Of a stretch of 64,000 bases of DNA, positions 1 to 8,900 are shown piece by piece. The notes under the pieces are model-generated. The model was given only the letters and a program-made list of their open reading frames with translations. It had not been told where the DNA came from and did no database searches. Numbering within the stretch: position 1 is the stretch's first letter; each line of letters starts with the position of its first letter. The stretch is from a virus. Position numbers and translations under genes: made by a program. The stretch lies in the IMG/VR virus record IMGVR_UViG_3300046167_000825, positions 62,001 through 126,000 of that record; one strand, written 5' to 3'.

Positions 1-1034
1 AACACTTTTAGGGTTTTGGGGACAGTGGTATTGAGATTGCTGTTATTTAGAGTCATATTGGAAGCACCCACTGTGTTTTTGATGCTCCCCGTTGTGACTG
101 AGTTCGTGATTTTACCATTCCCTAAGATTCTTTGACGGAAAGACCCACCCGTCTTGATTGTTTTGGTTTGTCTCCCAGCGAGAATATTATATTCGTCTAT
201 GTTGGCAGTGGGGGATGGGATAGTTGTCGTGAGAGATGTTTCACGGAGAGGATAGTTGCTCGGCAAACCGTCCTTTGGCCCACTGAAAGAGGTCTGCTCT
301 TGTCCCGTCACAATCTTATTGACGGTCTTCGAGTTGACAGACACTTGGTCAGTGTTCACCTCGAAGGTGTCTTTAGGGGAAACAGCGAACTTGGAGAGTT
401 CAGTGAAGACCACACCATTGGTCGCTGAGAAAACAATGGATTCATTACTAGAAATCCCTACATTTCTAGTGCCTTGTATTAGAACGGACAGTGGCAGATT
501 GTCTGGATCATCGAACTGGGAGGGTTCATTGATAAGCCCCTCGCCTTTAATTTCGATTCCAGAATCTTGTGCAATGAGAGAAACCCCGACATTCTTTTCA
601 CCATTGCCTCCCGCTTGCACTTGGAAAGCACCCTCACTCTTTGAGAGGAAAGACACTTTCTGAGAGTTGCTCCCTAGTTCGATTTGAATACCACTCCCAA
701 AGCGAACTTCAGCAGCGAAGTCTTTATCGCCATTTCTTCGACCAGTGACATTGAGAAAGGCTCTCCCGTTTTTCCCTACTGCAAACATATACGGTGTGGG
801 ATCGATATTGGGTTTTTCGATAGGGGGTGTAATCCTCGTCAAATAAGCGAGATGCTCTGATATATCCTTTTTGGAGGCATCTATAAGTGTGGGTTTCGGA
901 AAGATTTTGGCTGTGAGAGGTTTCCCATAGAGGTCTGGGTCGCTCCTATCATTTGAGATGACCGTCCCCATAACTTGTTCAATGAAGGGCATTTCGGTTT
1001 CGGGATCAACGCCCACATCTGTCTGTTCTGACAT
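1..1034 (-). CDS. virion structural protein, probably baseplate or spike associated (partial)
   Basis: Reads leftward from an ATG at 1034 and runs off the left edge, so only the first 344 codons are visible. The protein is rich in Ser, Asn, Gly and Thr, with short beta-prone segments (for example FGSGIQIELGSNSQKVSF) and an Asn/Thr/Ser-rich end. No signal peptide or enzyme motif is visible. It follows the baseplate-like gene at 1061-2014 on the same strand after 26 bases, the usual layout for a hub protein and its spike partner. The ATG has a poor Shine-Dalgarno; a TTG at 1064 that overlaps the upstream stop is an alternative start. The role is inferred from context only. Confidence 0.6.
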   Translation of the reverse strand, partial: MSEQTDVGVDPETEMPFIEQVMGTVISNDRSDPDLYGKPLTAKIFPKPTLIDASKKDISEHLAYLTRITPPIEKPNIDPTPYMFAVGKNGRAFLNVTGRRNGDKDFAAEVRFGSGIQIELGSNSQKVSFLSKSEGAFQVQAGGNGEKNVGVSLIAQDSGIEIKGEGLINEPSQFDDPDNLPLSVLIQGTRNVGISSNESIVFSATNGVVFTELSKFAVSPKDTFEVNTDQVSVNSKTVNKIVTGQEQTSFSGPKDGLPSNYPLRETSLTTTIPSPTANIDEYNILAGRQTKTIKTGGSFRQRILGNGKITNSVTTGSIKNTVGASNMTLNNSNLNTTVPKTLKV

Positions 1035-1060
1035 TGGGAGTGTGCCATCACTCGTGTGAG

Positions 1061-2014
1061 TCAATTCAATGCGATGTTCGGTGAGGTTTTCTTCCAGTTC
1101 GTTGTTGATTCGGTAAAAGATTTACCCCCATACACGGAAGGGTCATTATCGAAGGGATATACTTGGATGTAATCCTCATCAATCATCCCTAGACTTTGAA
1201 GGAACTTGAAGGGATTGAGATCCTCAGAGAACAAATCCGTGTTGAGATTCCCATCCCCATCAACTTCAAAGATGTCATTGGGAGTTAGAATCCCTAGTTC
1301 TGCCTCAGATTCTTGGAGAGCGAGAACTCTGAAGTCTGAGTCAAACAAACTGTACCCCGACCAATCATTACCATCAGAGAACATTTGAGTGGGGAGAGAG
1401 AAGGAATCCCTTTGGACAACACCACTGTAAGACCGAACCCCCGCTTGCACATTGAACAGATTGACACTTTGCGTGACAATACTTTGGTCGGCATCTCTTA
1501 TATGTATTTCATTGCCCCTTCTGTTTGTGAGAAGGACACTTTCGTCTAGGATTAAATCAGAACCAGAAGACGAACTAGCAAGGATATCCCCAGAGTTCAT
1601 AGAGCGTAGTTTATGGCGAACTCTGTTGTATGCCCCCTCAAAGAACTTAGCCCTCTCGTCATTCATGTCATATTGGTCTTGTTCAAAGGGTTGGGACATC
1701 ATCCAATCTTTCCCCATCGACAACCCAGCCCCAATCCAGTTCAGAACTACGGGTCTTTTTGAACCACCCTCCATTGTCCAACCAACGACAGCGAAGTCCC
1801 CAATCTGAGGCATACCCCCCAAAAACATCCTATTACCGATACAAGGGAAGGAGATGGGGATGGGTGTTCGATTAGACTCCGACCCGTTTTTAATACGGAG
1901 GAAGACATTCATATCCTCGTGGTTCACTTCAATCACTTCAGCAATTCGGATAGCCAAATAACCAATCGAATGGGGGTTTTCCGAATCATCTGCCGTTGGA
2001 TCATATTCTGACAT
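1061..2014 (-). CDS. baseplate hub/spike-like protein with N-terminal OB-like fold
   Basis: A 317-residue protein with a good ribosome site (GAGGTG, 6 bases before the ATG). Residues about 18-95 alternate short beta strands and glycines (GYLAIRIAEVIEV, then PQIGDFAVVGW, then RPVVLNWIG). This is the pattern of the OB-fold that begins gp5/VgrG-like baseplate spike proteins. A later stretch (about 140-200) contains GSDLILDESVLLTNRRGNEI, typical of the start of spike beta-prism regions. The C-terminus is acidic and has no recognisable domain. It is the first gene of a leftward pair, divergent from the plus-strand structural genes at 2101. Membership in the baseplate is inferred from fold pattern and context, not from a conserved catalytic motif. 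Confidence 0.55.
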   Translation of the reverse strand: MSEYDPTADDSENPHSIGYLAIRIAEVIEVNHEDMNVFLRIKNGSESNRTPIPISFPCIGNRMFLGGMPQIGDFAVVGWTMEGGSKRPVVLNWIGAGLSMGKDWMMSQPFEQDQYDMNDERAKFFEGAYNRVRHKLRSMNSGDILASSSSGSDLILDESVLLTNRRGNEIHIRDADQSIVTQSVNLFNVQAGVRSYSGVVQRDSFSLPTQMFSDGNDWSGYSLFDSDFRVLALQESEAELGILTPNDIFEVDGDGNLNTDLFSEDLNPFKFLQSLGMIDEDYIQVYPFDNDPSVYGGKSFTESTTNWKKTSPNIALN

Positions 2015-2100
2015 CTTAACACCTCGTTTCGTTTATCCTTTTATTATTGAAAGACTATGACAGTGTATGTCAGCAATCTGAAATAATTAAGGAGTTCATC

Positions 2101-2253
2101 ATGGCTAATTTACCCATTTATCTCACATTACCGAGCAGTCGTAAAGGCAAAAAAACTACTGGAACACCTAAATCGGGCGTTACGGGTGCTGGAAACGGTG
2201 GGGCGAAAGAGTATCCTAATGCGGGAACGAAGATTATTCGTAACCGACTGTAG
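2101..2253 (+). CDS. small basic protein of unknown function
   Basis: A 50-residue protein starting at the ATG at 2101, chosen because AAGGAG lies 6 bases upstream. An in-frame ATG at 2047 lacks a ribosome site. The protein is rich in Lys, Gly and Thr (SSRKGKKTTGTPKSGVTGAG) and ends in IIRNRL. It is probably disordered, has no transmembrane segment, and is not a family I recognise. It is the first plus-strand gene after the divergent region 2015-2100 and is followed 8 bases later by another small gene, so it probably belongs to the structural operon. Confidence 0.6.
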   Translation: MANLPIYLTLPSSRKGKKTTGTPKSGVTGAGNGGAKEYPNAGTKIIRNRL

Positions 2254-2261
2254 GAATAGAT

Positions 2262-2531
2262 ATGTTCAGAAGAAGCATTGATTATCGTGTAGATGGCGAG
2301 GAGGTTCGTCTTTCTATCCGTGTGCATGATTTTATTGTAGAGGAACACTCTCTCAAAAAATCGGACTTCCCACAGTTTGTTGGAAGTGTCCCGACTGTTT
2401 GGGTTGGGGATAAAGTTTCTGTCAAAAAAGTCGGTGCTTCTTCTTTTCTTCGTATTCAGTGTGGGGATATCAGAAAGATATATCTCCTATCAGAACACGA
2501 GATTCTTTCTCTTTGCTACGAAATGAGGTAG
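2262..2531 (+). CDS. hypothetical protein, 89 aa
   Basis: Starts at 2262 behind a weak TAGGAA site. The sequence alternates hydrophobic and charged residues (VRLSIRVHDFIVEEHSL, later VGSVPTVWVGDKVSVKKV), suggesting a small all-beta protein. No cysteine cluster, signal peptide or known motif is visible. It lies between a tiny basic protein and a large structural protein with gaps of 4-8 bases. Co-transcription with the virion genes is likely, but the function is unknown. Confidence 0.65.
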   Translation: MFRRSIDYRVDGEEVRLSIRVHDFIVEEHSLKKSDFPQFVGSVPTVWVGDKVSVKKVGASSFLRIQCGDIRKIYLLSEHEILSLCYEMR

Positions 2532-2535
2532 TCGG

Positions 2536-3447
2536 ATGTCTTTTTCTAATCAAGATCGGATAAATCTCGTCACGAAATCCCTTGTCGCTGGTGTTTTGGA
2601 TGGGAACTCCCTCAGTCAGTGGTATGAAACCCTTTTCCCCTTCACCTTCATGGTGGAGTCTGGGAAGGTTTTGACCCAACTTGATACCATCAGACAACAC
2701 CCCGCTTCGACTATCCTAGAAGCCCAAAACAATGTAGCCCTCCACTTACAAGGCATAGTCGCAGATTATTCTTCTTTGAATACTGCCATTCGATTGACAG
2801 AGGTGACCGACAGCAACAAGACCACATGGGCTGCTTATTCGGTACATGGTGACACTACTTCTCCTATGCTAGACAACTGGATTCAACCACAGTTAGTTCC
2901 CCAAGCAACTGGAAACCCTTCCAACGGTTATGGGATTCTCTTGTGGGATGGTGACCCATCGGCTGGTGGCGAACTGTTGTCCACGACAATCTATATGACG
3001 GGTGTTGGTGCTTCTCGTAGTGTGGCGTGGTTTTGGAACTACTCCAATGGGTTACTGTTGATATCTGAAATGTTCATAGCAGCACGACCAGCCTTTGACC
3101 CTTACATCACGGGTTTTCGTTATATCGGAACATCCATAGGATCAGTTTCGACTGACATCGACATCCTCACCACAGAGATTGAGCAACTGAAAGCCAGTTT
3201 TGATTTGTTTAAGGTCGAGATAGAAACACAAGTGTTGGCTCTCAAGAACATAGTGGAAGGTATCACGGTCACTTCTCTTGGTTCGGGTGTTGAATTAGGT
3301 CAGATGGGTGGCGTAGGAGAAATCGAACTAAAGACCTTGAAGGGAGGTGACCATGTTTCTATCACAGAAGCCAACGGGGAAGTCACCATCACTGTAGAGG
3401 GTGGTTCAAGGACTGGCATGATAACTCGATTTGTGAGAGGAGGTTGA
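2536..3447 (+). CDS. virion structural protein, unknown role
   Basis: A 303-residue protein with ribosome site GAGGTAG. The central part has aromatic, glycine-rich segments (GYGILLWDGDPSAGGELL and SRSVAWFWNYSNGLLL). A predicted coiled coil follows at about 205-245 (DIDILTTEIEQLKASFDLF), then a beta-rich tail ending in SRTGMITRFVRGG. The combination of coiled coil and beta tail is common in phage fibre or baseplate wedge proteins. It ends 1 base before the next gene's ATG, so the two are probably translationally coupled. No family is recognised; the structural role comes from context. Confidence 0.6.
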   Translation: MSFSNQDRINLVTKSLVAGVLDGNSLSQWYETLFPFTFMVESGKVLTQLDTIRQHPASTILEAQNNVALHLQGIVADYSSLNTAIRLTEVTDSNKTTWAAYSVHGDTTSPMLDNWIQPQLVPQATGNPSNGYGILLWDGDPSAGGELLSTTIYMTGVGASRSVAWFWNYSNGLLLISEMFIAARPAFDPYITGFRYIGTSIGSVSTDIDILTTEIEQLKASFDLFKVEIETQVLALKNIVEGITVTSLGSGVELGQMGGVGEIELKTLKGGDHVSITEANGEVTITVEGGSRTGMITRFVRGG

Positions 3448-3448
3448 T

Positions 3449-5320
3449 ATGGCTATTGTCACTATCGGTAGACCAGCGTATTTCTTTGTTCTCTTTGTAG
3501 ATGAAGACCAAAACCCCGTTTCTGTTGTGGGGACAACCATCCATCTTTTTACTTTTGATGAAGATGCCGAACTCGTTCTTGAAGATGGAGTTATGACACC
3601 CACCAATGAGGTTGGGAAGTTTATGTATTCCTTCATGATCCCAGAAGACTGGAGTTACGATTCCAATCTCTATGCCCACATGAGAGGGACAGACGATAAG
3701 GGTCTTAAATATCTCACAGAGCAACAGTTCGACTTATGGAATGAAGACGGGACACCTTATCGTAAGCCACCCCCACCACCTCCTATGTCGCATTGGAACA
3801 CAGACGATGGTGGTAACGGTGCTGATGGATTTGCTTCCAATACCGATTTGGCTTTCCAAACAGCACGAGTTCCGACAGCAGACGGTGCTGATGGCAACCT
3901 AGTCCTCTCAGAGGCATGGGGGAATACCACTCAAGACAGAGTGACAAAGACTGGTGTGATCGAAATAGACACAGTCGGACACACGACTGGCTTCGGTGGG
4001 GATTCTCAGTTTGTAGTTCGGATTGAGAGTCTTAATCAAGTTTATGAAGAGGTTGTTTTCCCAGCAACGGGGGACATATCTCAGTTCTCTCCTAGTTCGG
4101 TGATACACTTCACCATCACTGATTTCCAAGATGACAATCAAGACCGCAAGAAAGCCTTCGCTAAAGTAGTCCTTGATTTGGATATGTTGGTGAACTCAGT
4201 GGGGAGATGGGGCAGTGTGTTCCGTGTCACGACAACGCACATCACAGACACGGTTTCAGATGGGGGTGGTTCGTATAGCCACACCATCAATACTTTTTAT
4301 TATGATTCCAATCCCGAAACGCCCTCTTTTGATCAAGTGCTTTTTGAGGAAAACCTCCGTGTAGTTCGTCATCTCTCTGGGATTGCGTATTACACCAATG
4401 ACACAGTGTTCCGAGTGACCGTCAAAGACATCAATCACCTCAATAATGCTTCGGCTAAGGCATCCAAGAATCTTACAGTAGAAGCAGTTAATATCGATCT
4501 ACCGAAGTTGGAACACTCCCCTTTTGGAGTTGGTGCGGGTTATTTTTCGAGTTGGGACTCGAAGGTCAATCGGAACTTCGTGGATTACCAAAAAAACGAT
4601 TGGAAAGTCCAAGAGCCGAACTACCGTGTGATTGATCAGAATATTTATGTGCAAGCACACGCTGATGACACATGGAACAATGGGGTCACAAAGATATCCC
4701 CGTCCCTCCCAGTTCTGATTGACACTTACGAACAGACCTCCACCCCTCAATACGATGGTTTCGATGATGAAATCCACCGAACAGAGAGTGATTATGTCAC
4801 TGTTTGGGATAGCCTCAATCATTTGAACTCTGGTCAAGCGTTGGTGCAAGGGGGCTTCTTACAGATACCTCACACAGATTGGTCGCCTTATCTTCCTCTC
4901 GACCCTTTACCGAATCCCGATTACACGGGGATTGGGCAAGGTGCTTCTTATTATAGGACATTTGAAGCGACAGATGACGGAACAATCTCTCACTCAAACC
5001 TAGAGATGAGTATTTTCGGTCAGTTCGTTAATGGTTTGGAACAAGACCTCATCAATGGTGACCTTCAGATTTTCATCCGTAAGAAAGTTTCTGAGTCGGG
5101 TGCATCTGGTGTGAACTCCCCTCCTTTAATGGTTCATGGCACAGCATATAATCACACTCTTTTTGATGATGGTGTCACCAACGGTCAGATTCGTGAGTTT
5201 GTTGTGGGGAACACCCTCTCTGTCACTTTTGGTGGGTATGCTGTTAAAGAGGGGGTGTATATGGAAATCCGTATCACCAACCCTCTAGTAAAAATAGACT
5301 CAATGTCCGTGAGTTTTTAG
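3449..5320 (+). CDS. large virion structural protein (tail/fibre region)
   Basis: A 623-residue protein with a strong GAGGAGG site that overlaps the end of the preceding gene. The first ~110 residues form a beta-rich domain (MAIVTIGRPAYFFVLFVDED and so on), followed by a proline run (PPPPPPM) near residue 112 that looks like a hinge. The rest is acidic and beta-prone, with many Asp, Ser and Tyr residues and no cysteine pairs. No catalytic motif was found. It lies immediately before the endolysin gene and after another structural protein. A tail or baseplate component is the simplest reading, but the family is not recognised. Confidence 0.6.
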   Translation: MAIVTIGRPAYFFVLFVDEDQNPVSVVGTTIHLFTFDEDAELVLEDGVMTPTNEVGKFMYSFMIPEDWSYDSNLYAHMRGTDDKGLKYLTEQQFDLWNEDGTPYRKPPPPPPMSHWNTDDGGNGADGFASNTDLAFQTARVPTADGADGNLVLSEAWGNTTQDRVTKTGVIEIDTVGHTTGFGGDSQFVVRIESLNQVYEEVVFPATGDISQFSPSSVIHFTITDFQDDNQDRKKAFAKVVLDLDMLVNSVGRWGSVFRVTTTHITDTVSDGGGSYSHTINTFYYDSNPETPSFDQVLFEENLRVVRHLSGIAYYTNDTVFRVTVKDINHLNNASAKASKNLTVEAVNIDLPKLEHSPFGVGAGYFSSWDSKVNRNFVDYQKNDWKVQEPNYRVIDQNIYVQAHADDTWNNGVTKISPSLPVLIDTYEQTSTPQYDGFDDEIHRTESDYVTVWDSLNHLNSGQALVQGGFLQIPHTDWSPYLPLDPLPNPDYTGIGQGASYYRTFEATDDGTISHSNLEMSIFGQFVNGLEQDLINGDLQIFIRKKVSESGASGVNSPPLMVHGTAYNHTLFDDGVTNGQIREFVVGNTLSVTFGGYAVKEGVYMEIRITNPLVKIDSMSVSF

Positions 5321-5330
5321 AGGAGGCTGC

Positions 5331-6341
5331 ATGTCTTTAGACGAGAAGATTAAAACGATTTTGAAAGAGTTGGGTGTGGATGTTTTTTTCCACACAGATC
5401 CTAAAACAAATACCACCGTTGGCAGTTTCGTATTGCCAAAGGAAAAAGCGAAAAAACAAACAAAGGATAACTTAATGTATGACTTAAAACTGAATGACAA
5501 ATATCTCATCCCTATCGAGAAGGGTCAAGCCGTAGGAAAGGGTTGGAAATCACGTTCTGGTTATAAACCAATGGGTGTCACATGGCATTGGACTGCTGGA
5601 TGGGATTTAGAACGAGGTTGTTCTAAGATTCTTGGTGGTGCTAACGCTTCTCGGAAAGGAAAGGCATCTGCTCACTTTGGTGTGGGTCGTTCTTTTGATG
5701 AAGGGATTGATAGATATGTCACCATCGAAAACCGTTCGTGGCACGCTGGTGCGAATCAGACACTTCGTTGGGATGGCAAGCCTTGTGTTATCAATGGTGT
5801 TCGATACAGTGGTGCTTCCTACTGTATTGGAATCGAAACTGTGAATGTAGGCTATGCTCGTAAAGGTGTGAAAGCCAAAGAGGATTGGAGTGAGTGTGCT
5901 TCAGCCAATGGGACAGAGTACAAGATACAGCCTTGGACAGAAGAACAGATTGAAATGATGATTGCTCTAGGGAAACATATCCAAGAGAAATGGAGTCATC
6001 TCACTTGGGAAGACCACCATGATCATCAAGATTTATGTGCTGGTTATAAGACAGACAGTATTGGTTTTCCTTTCGCTCGTGTTCTCAGAGGTGTTTATAA
6101 CGACCCTTCCATCCCAGATGTGTGGTCACCCTTCCTCACAAATGAACAACGCCAACAAGCCCTCATCGATCTAGGTTATGACTTGGGTAAATGGGGTGCA
6201 GATGGCGATTGGGGTCGTATGTCCGACTCGGCTCTACGGGATTTCCAAGAGTTACACGGAATGGTTGAAAACGGTATGTGGACGACTTTCGTGTCCAAAA
6301 AAGTTTATACTGCACTAGAGGAAAAGGGGTTGAAGAAGTAG
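5331..6341 (+). CDS. endolysin: N-acetylmuramoyl-L-alanine amidase with C-terminal wall-binding domain
   Basis: A 336-residue lysis enzyme expected to cut the bond between N-acetylmuramic acid and L-alanine in peptidoglycan. The amidase_2 domain covers about residues 70-250. MGVTWHWTAGW contains the first zinc histidine (H86), SWHAGANQT the second (H138), and HHDHQDLCAGYKTD carries the conserved end of the site. Residues about 262-330 match a peptidoglycan-binding_1 repeat (ALIDLGYDLGKWGADGDWG, then ALRDFQELHG). No signal peptide is present, so export would need a holin or similar protein; the small membrane protein at 7629 is a candidate. Strong AGGAGG site. The residues before 60 are Lys-rich and have no known domain. 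Confidence 0.9.
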   Translation: MSLDEKIKTILKELGVDVFFHTDPKTNTTVGSFVLPKEKAKKQTKDNLMYDLKLNDKYLIPIEKGQAVGKGWKSRSGYKPMGVTWHWTAGWDLERGCSKILGGANASRKGKASAHFGVGRSFDEGIDRYVTIENRSWHAGANQTLRWDGKPCVINGVRYSGASYCIGIETVNVGYARKGVKAKEDWSECASANGTEYKIQPWTEEQIEMMIALGKHIQEKWSHLTWEDHHDHQDLCAGYKTDSIGFPFARVLRGVYNDPSIPDVWSPFLTNEQRQQALIDLGYDLGKWGADGDWGRMSDSALRDFQELHGMVENGMWTTFVSKKVYTALEEKGLKK

Positions 6342-6355
6342 GGTCTTTTCGTATA
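6326..6355 (+). promoter_or_regulatory. phage promoter-like element (class GGGATCG-N15-CCGTATA)
   Basis: GGGGTTGA, then exactly 15 bases, then TCGTATA, 32 bases before the ATG of the gene at 6388. It is one of eleven copies with identical spacing in this window. The upstream box overlaps the end of the endolysin gene. It is one of the two copies whose upstream box differs most from the consensus. Confidence 0.6.
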
Positions 6356-6387
6356 TATAAAAAGGCACATATAATAGGAGAATACAA

Positions 6388-7107
6388 ATGACAAAAAAAG
6401 CCTCAAAATTAGAACCAGACCTTCAAAAGGATTTGCTAGACAAGCCTCTTCATTGTTTGGAGGGGGTTGACCTCGTGGGTCTAACAATGAATGACGGTAT
6501 TCATTTAATAGAGCAGATTGTAGGAGAGATCAACGGCTACCTTCATGGGTCAAGTCTAGCGAAAAACCTCGCTCGTCAAAAGATCAACCGTCAGAAGAAG
6601 TTGGCTAATCTTTCGATAATCTTCGATAAACAACTTGAAGTAGTTATTTTTGAAGATCCCTCTCAAGAAGAAAATACTCAAAAAGAAACTATTCAAAAAA
6701 AGACACCCAAACCCAAGAAACCCAAGAAGAAAAAAACCCCAACTCCAGCCCCAACTCTCATTGTAACTGAAGGCTTTGAAATAGAAGAAACCCCCGATTT
6801 GGATTCTTTGATTGTAGAAGCCACGAAAAGGAACATCCCTTTGAAGGGTATCCCCAAAACAGTAGATGCCATTCGGGATCACATTAAGAAAGTTGTATTG
6901 GAAAGGGACGCAGAGTTACCCATAATTAAACCATCAAAACCCAGACCAACTCGTGTGGTTTCCATGACCCCCAACAAAGAAAAGAAACAATCTCGATTGT
7001 CTAAGTTGGTGGATTTGGCAAAAACAAGAGACTTAGAGGAACTTGAACAGTATGCCTCAAAGACACTGGGAGTAGAGGACACCGATGACAGCCAAGACAG
7101 ATTTTGA
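6388..7107 (+). CDS. hypothetical protein with Lys/Pro-rich linker
   Basis: A 239-residue protein preceded by a promoter-like element and an ATAGGAG site. Residues about 1-85 look helical. A low-complexity charged linker (KKTPKPKKPKKKKTPTPAP region, about 105-130) separates this from a second helical part that contains LDSLIVEATKRNIPLKGI. The basic linker suggests nucleic acid or membrane contact, but no motif supports a specific role. Its last 23 bases overlap the following KH-domain gene, so the two are probably coupled. Confidence 0.65.
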   Translation: MTKKASKLEPDLQKDLLDKPLHCLEGVDLVGLTMNDGIHLIEQIVGEINGYLHGSSLAKNLARQKINRQKKLANLSIIFDKQLEVVIFEDPSQEENTQKETIQKKTPKPKKPKKKKTPTPAPTLIVTEGFEIEETPDLDSLIVEATKRNIPLKGIPKTVDAIRDHIKKVVLERDAELPIIKPSKPRPTRVVSMTPNKEKKQSRLSKLVDLAKTRDLEELEQYASKTLGVEDTDDSQDRF

Positions 7108-7339
7108 AAACTTTTTGAATACCGTACTCGGTGTTCTATGTGAATATCCAGAGCGATGTGTAATTGATATCCATTCCTCTTCCCAATCCTCTTTTCTAGT
7201 GTCTATTAAAGTAGACCCCTCAGATTATGGGAAAGTGATAGGGCAAGGTGGTGAGATAGCGAAAGCAATACGAACCATCATTCGAGCGTATGCTGGGAAG
7301 CACCGTGTCAAGTTTCTATTTGAAATAGGTTCATTATGA
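7085..7339 (+). CDS. KH-domain RNA-binding protein (KhpA/YlqC-like)
   Basis: An 84-residue protein that is essentially a single KH domain. The segment SSFLVSIKVDPSDYGKVIG, then QGGEIAKAIRTIIRAYAGK carries the GxxG signature (GQGG) between two helices that defines nucleic-acid-binding KH folds. The length and the order 'DPSDYGKVIGQGG' resemble bacterial KhpA/YlqC proteins, which bind RNA and act with KhpB. It overlaps the upstream gene by 23 bases and the downstream gene by 4 (ATGA). A role in post-transcriptional control of host or phage RNA is an inference. Confidence 0.75.
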   Translation: MTAKTDFENFLNTVLGVLCEYPERCVIDIHSSSQSSFLVSIKVDPSDYGKVIGQGGEIAKAIRTIIRAYAGKHRVKFLFEIGSL

Positions 7340-7629
7340 ACTGGTGGTATTCGGGAACAAAAACCAAACGAAATGCTCTTCAAACATTGTCAGATCAGCA
7401 CATCCTAGAGTTCATCCAACAACATGAACTTGCTCGGAAAGACTTTGACGAGGCTTTCGCTGCTTGTTCCCTTGAGCGACAGTACTACCTCCAAGAGTTA
7501 TTGGATATCACTTCCAAGAGGGATAAAAGTCCCGTTATGGATGCCGTTCAAAAAGCAGATAAGATTCAAAAGAGGGGCAATCGTTTGGCGTACTTTCATG
7601 GGAAACCTCGAAAGAAAAGGAGTTCGTAA
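7336..7629 (+). CDS. hypothetical protein, 97 aa
   Basis: Starts in an ATGA overlap with the KH-domain gene. The protein is helical and charged (HELARKDFDEAFAACSLERQ) and ends in a basic tail (GKPRKKRSS). No known domain, membrane segment or cysteine cluster. Overlapping junctions on both sides place it in the same operon as the KH protein and the small membrane protein. The function is not recognised. Confidence 0.65.
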   Translation: MNWWYSGTKTKRNALQTLSDQHILEFIQQHELARKDFDEAFAACSLERQYYLQELLDITSKRDKSPVMDAVQKADKIQKRGNRLAYFHGKPRKKRSS

Positions 7630-7955
7630 TGGAAAAGTTGCCCTTATCCTCAAAAAAGTTTTTAGCCTATCTTCTAGCAGACATCGGCTGGAAGATGATT
7701 ATCGGTGTCTTAATTTACAAGAATTGTGAAGGCAATAATCAAGTGCTATTATTATCAATAGTGGGTATATCGGGTTTCGTACAAACTGGGTATATTCTAG
7801 GGCAAGCCGCATTAGATCGGTATGTTCGTATCGCTCAAATAACTGCAAAATCTATACAAGGAGAGAATCATGTATCTACCAAAAATAACCAACAATCAGA
7901 ACAAGAACAAAGCCACGAAAACTCTGCCGAAATTGGCTCAACCGAGCAAGAGTAG
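7629..7955 (+). CDS. small two-span membrane protein; holin candidate
   Basis: A 108-residue protein with two hydrophobic stretches, about residues 8-30 (LAYLLADIGWKMIIGVLIY) and 37-58 (LLLSIVGISGFVQTGYILG). A hydrophilic Gln/Glu/Ser-rich tail follows. Size and topology fit a class II-type holin, and an endolysin without signal peptide is encoded 1.3 kb upstream, but no holin family motif is recognised. The tail overlaps the next gene by 86 bases in another frame, so its final residues may be only loosely constrained. Confidence 0.55.
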   Translation: MEKLPLSSKKFLAYLLADIGWKMIIGVLIYKNCEGNNQVLLLSIVGISGFVQTGYILGQAALDRYVRIAQITAKSIQGENHVSTKNNQQSEQEQSHENSAEIGSTEQE

Positions 7956-8325
7956 GGAGATTCTTGAGACAAACAGTATCCCAGCCTTCTCTGAAAGACG
8001 TTTGAACGCCAAACATCGTAAAGGTATTTTGGTGAAGACCCCAGCCACACAAAAAACGACCACAGAGACCGTTGTGGTGGATAAGCCTAGAACACCCGTA
8101 AAGAGTGTGGAAGAAGCCCTAGAACTCACCACAGCCCCCACAGAAGTTGTAGAAGAAGTTGTAGAAGAAGTTGTTGCTGTTGAGACCGAGGCTAGTGAAG
8201 AAACCGTAGATTTGGAGTCTTTGACGAAGAAGCAACTAATTGAAGTGGCGAAGGTAGAAAAGGTGACTTACAAGAATCTGACCAAAGCCGAGTTGTTGGA
8301 AGCACTTTATATTGTAATGGCATAA
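7870..8325 (+). CDS. hypothetical protein with C-terminal SAP/Rho-N-like helix pair
   Basis: A 151-residue protein whose ATG at 7870 has a strong AAGGAG site and lies inside the 3' end of the previous gene. The first half is Thr/Lys-rich and probably disordered. A short tandem repeat at 8145-8180 encodes VVEEVVEEVV. The last ~40 residues (LESLTKKQLIEVAKVEKV, then YKNLTKAELLEALY) match the pattern of small SAP/HeH/Rho N-terminal helix-turn-helix modules that bind nucleic acid. The domain call rests on a short pattern and is tentative. Confidence 0.6.
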   Translation: MYLPKITNNQNKNKATKTLPKLAQPSKSREILETNSIPAFSERRLNAKHRKGILVKTPATQKTTTETVVVDKPRTPVKSVEEALELTTAPTEVVEEVVEEVVAVETEASEETVDLESLTKKQLIEVAKVEKVTYKNLTKAELLEALYIVMA

Positions 8326-8336
8326 GGGGGGCGACT

Positions 8337-8900
8337 ATGAGTGATAAGAATAGATTTGGTGGTTTGAACCCAAAGGGCTTATATGTTCCTATGTCAGATG
8401 TTGAGCAAGAAACCTTAATGGTGCTTTCCCAACGTCAAGCCTTCCGTGTTCATATCGTGGATTGGGGTTGGCACAACGCCCCCCAGATTATTGTGGGTGA
8501 TCATCGTCTTTCGATCCAGTTCACGATGACCTTCAATAAGCCCGAAGTCCCACAGCCGTGCTATTACTTTGATTTACAGTTGTATGCTGCGGGCATTAAA
8601 GTATTTCAAGAGAGGCAAGCATTGGTGTATGGAGGGCAACCTCAAATGATAGGGGCTGGCTTACAAATAACACTCGCTTGGGATATTGCTATTGCACATA
8701 TTGATCCTAAACTTGTGAAAGCAGTCACGGGTGCGACTGGTCTGACTTCTCGATTGCAAGATAAAGACACGGGTGCTATGACACTATTCGGGAATATGTC
8801 CTTGTCAAACTCCGACCGAGAAGCGATGGTGAAGATGCGTCACTCTGAAAGCCTCATCCGTTTGGATAATCAGAACTCCGTGAAAAAGTTTAAGAAATAA
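8337..8900 (+). CDS. hypothetical protein, 187 aa
   Basis: Preceded by GGGGGCG, 6 bases before the ATG. The protein appears soluble, mixed alpha/beta, with segments FRVHIVDWGWHNAPQIIVG and PQPCYYFDLQLYAAGIKVFQ. No catalytic or zinc motif is recognised. It is the last gene before a promoter and hairpin at 8913-8975, so it probably closes the operon that begins at 6388. Confidence 0.65.
   Translation: MSDKNRFGGLNPKGLYVPMSDVEQETLMVLSQRQAFRVHIVDWGWHNAPQIIVGDHRLSIQFTMTFNKPEVPQPCYYFDLQLYAAGIKVFQERQALVYGGQPQMIGAGLQITLAWDIAIAHIDPKLVKAVTGATGLTSRLQDKDTGAMTLFGNMSLSNSDREAMVKMRHSESLIRLDNQNSVKKFKK

Noticed and set aside
132-663. Two plus-strand frames at the left edge
   Set aside because: They are shadows of the continuous minus-strand frame 1-1034, and neither has a ribosome site.
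780-800. A CCGTATA on the minus strand
   Set aside because: It lies inside a gene, and no GGGATCG box stands 15 bases upstream.
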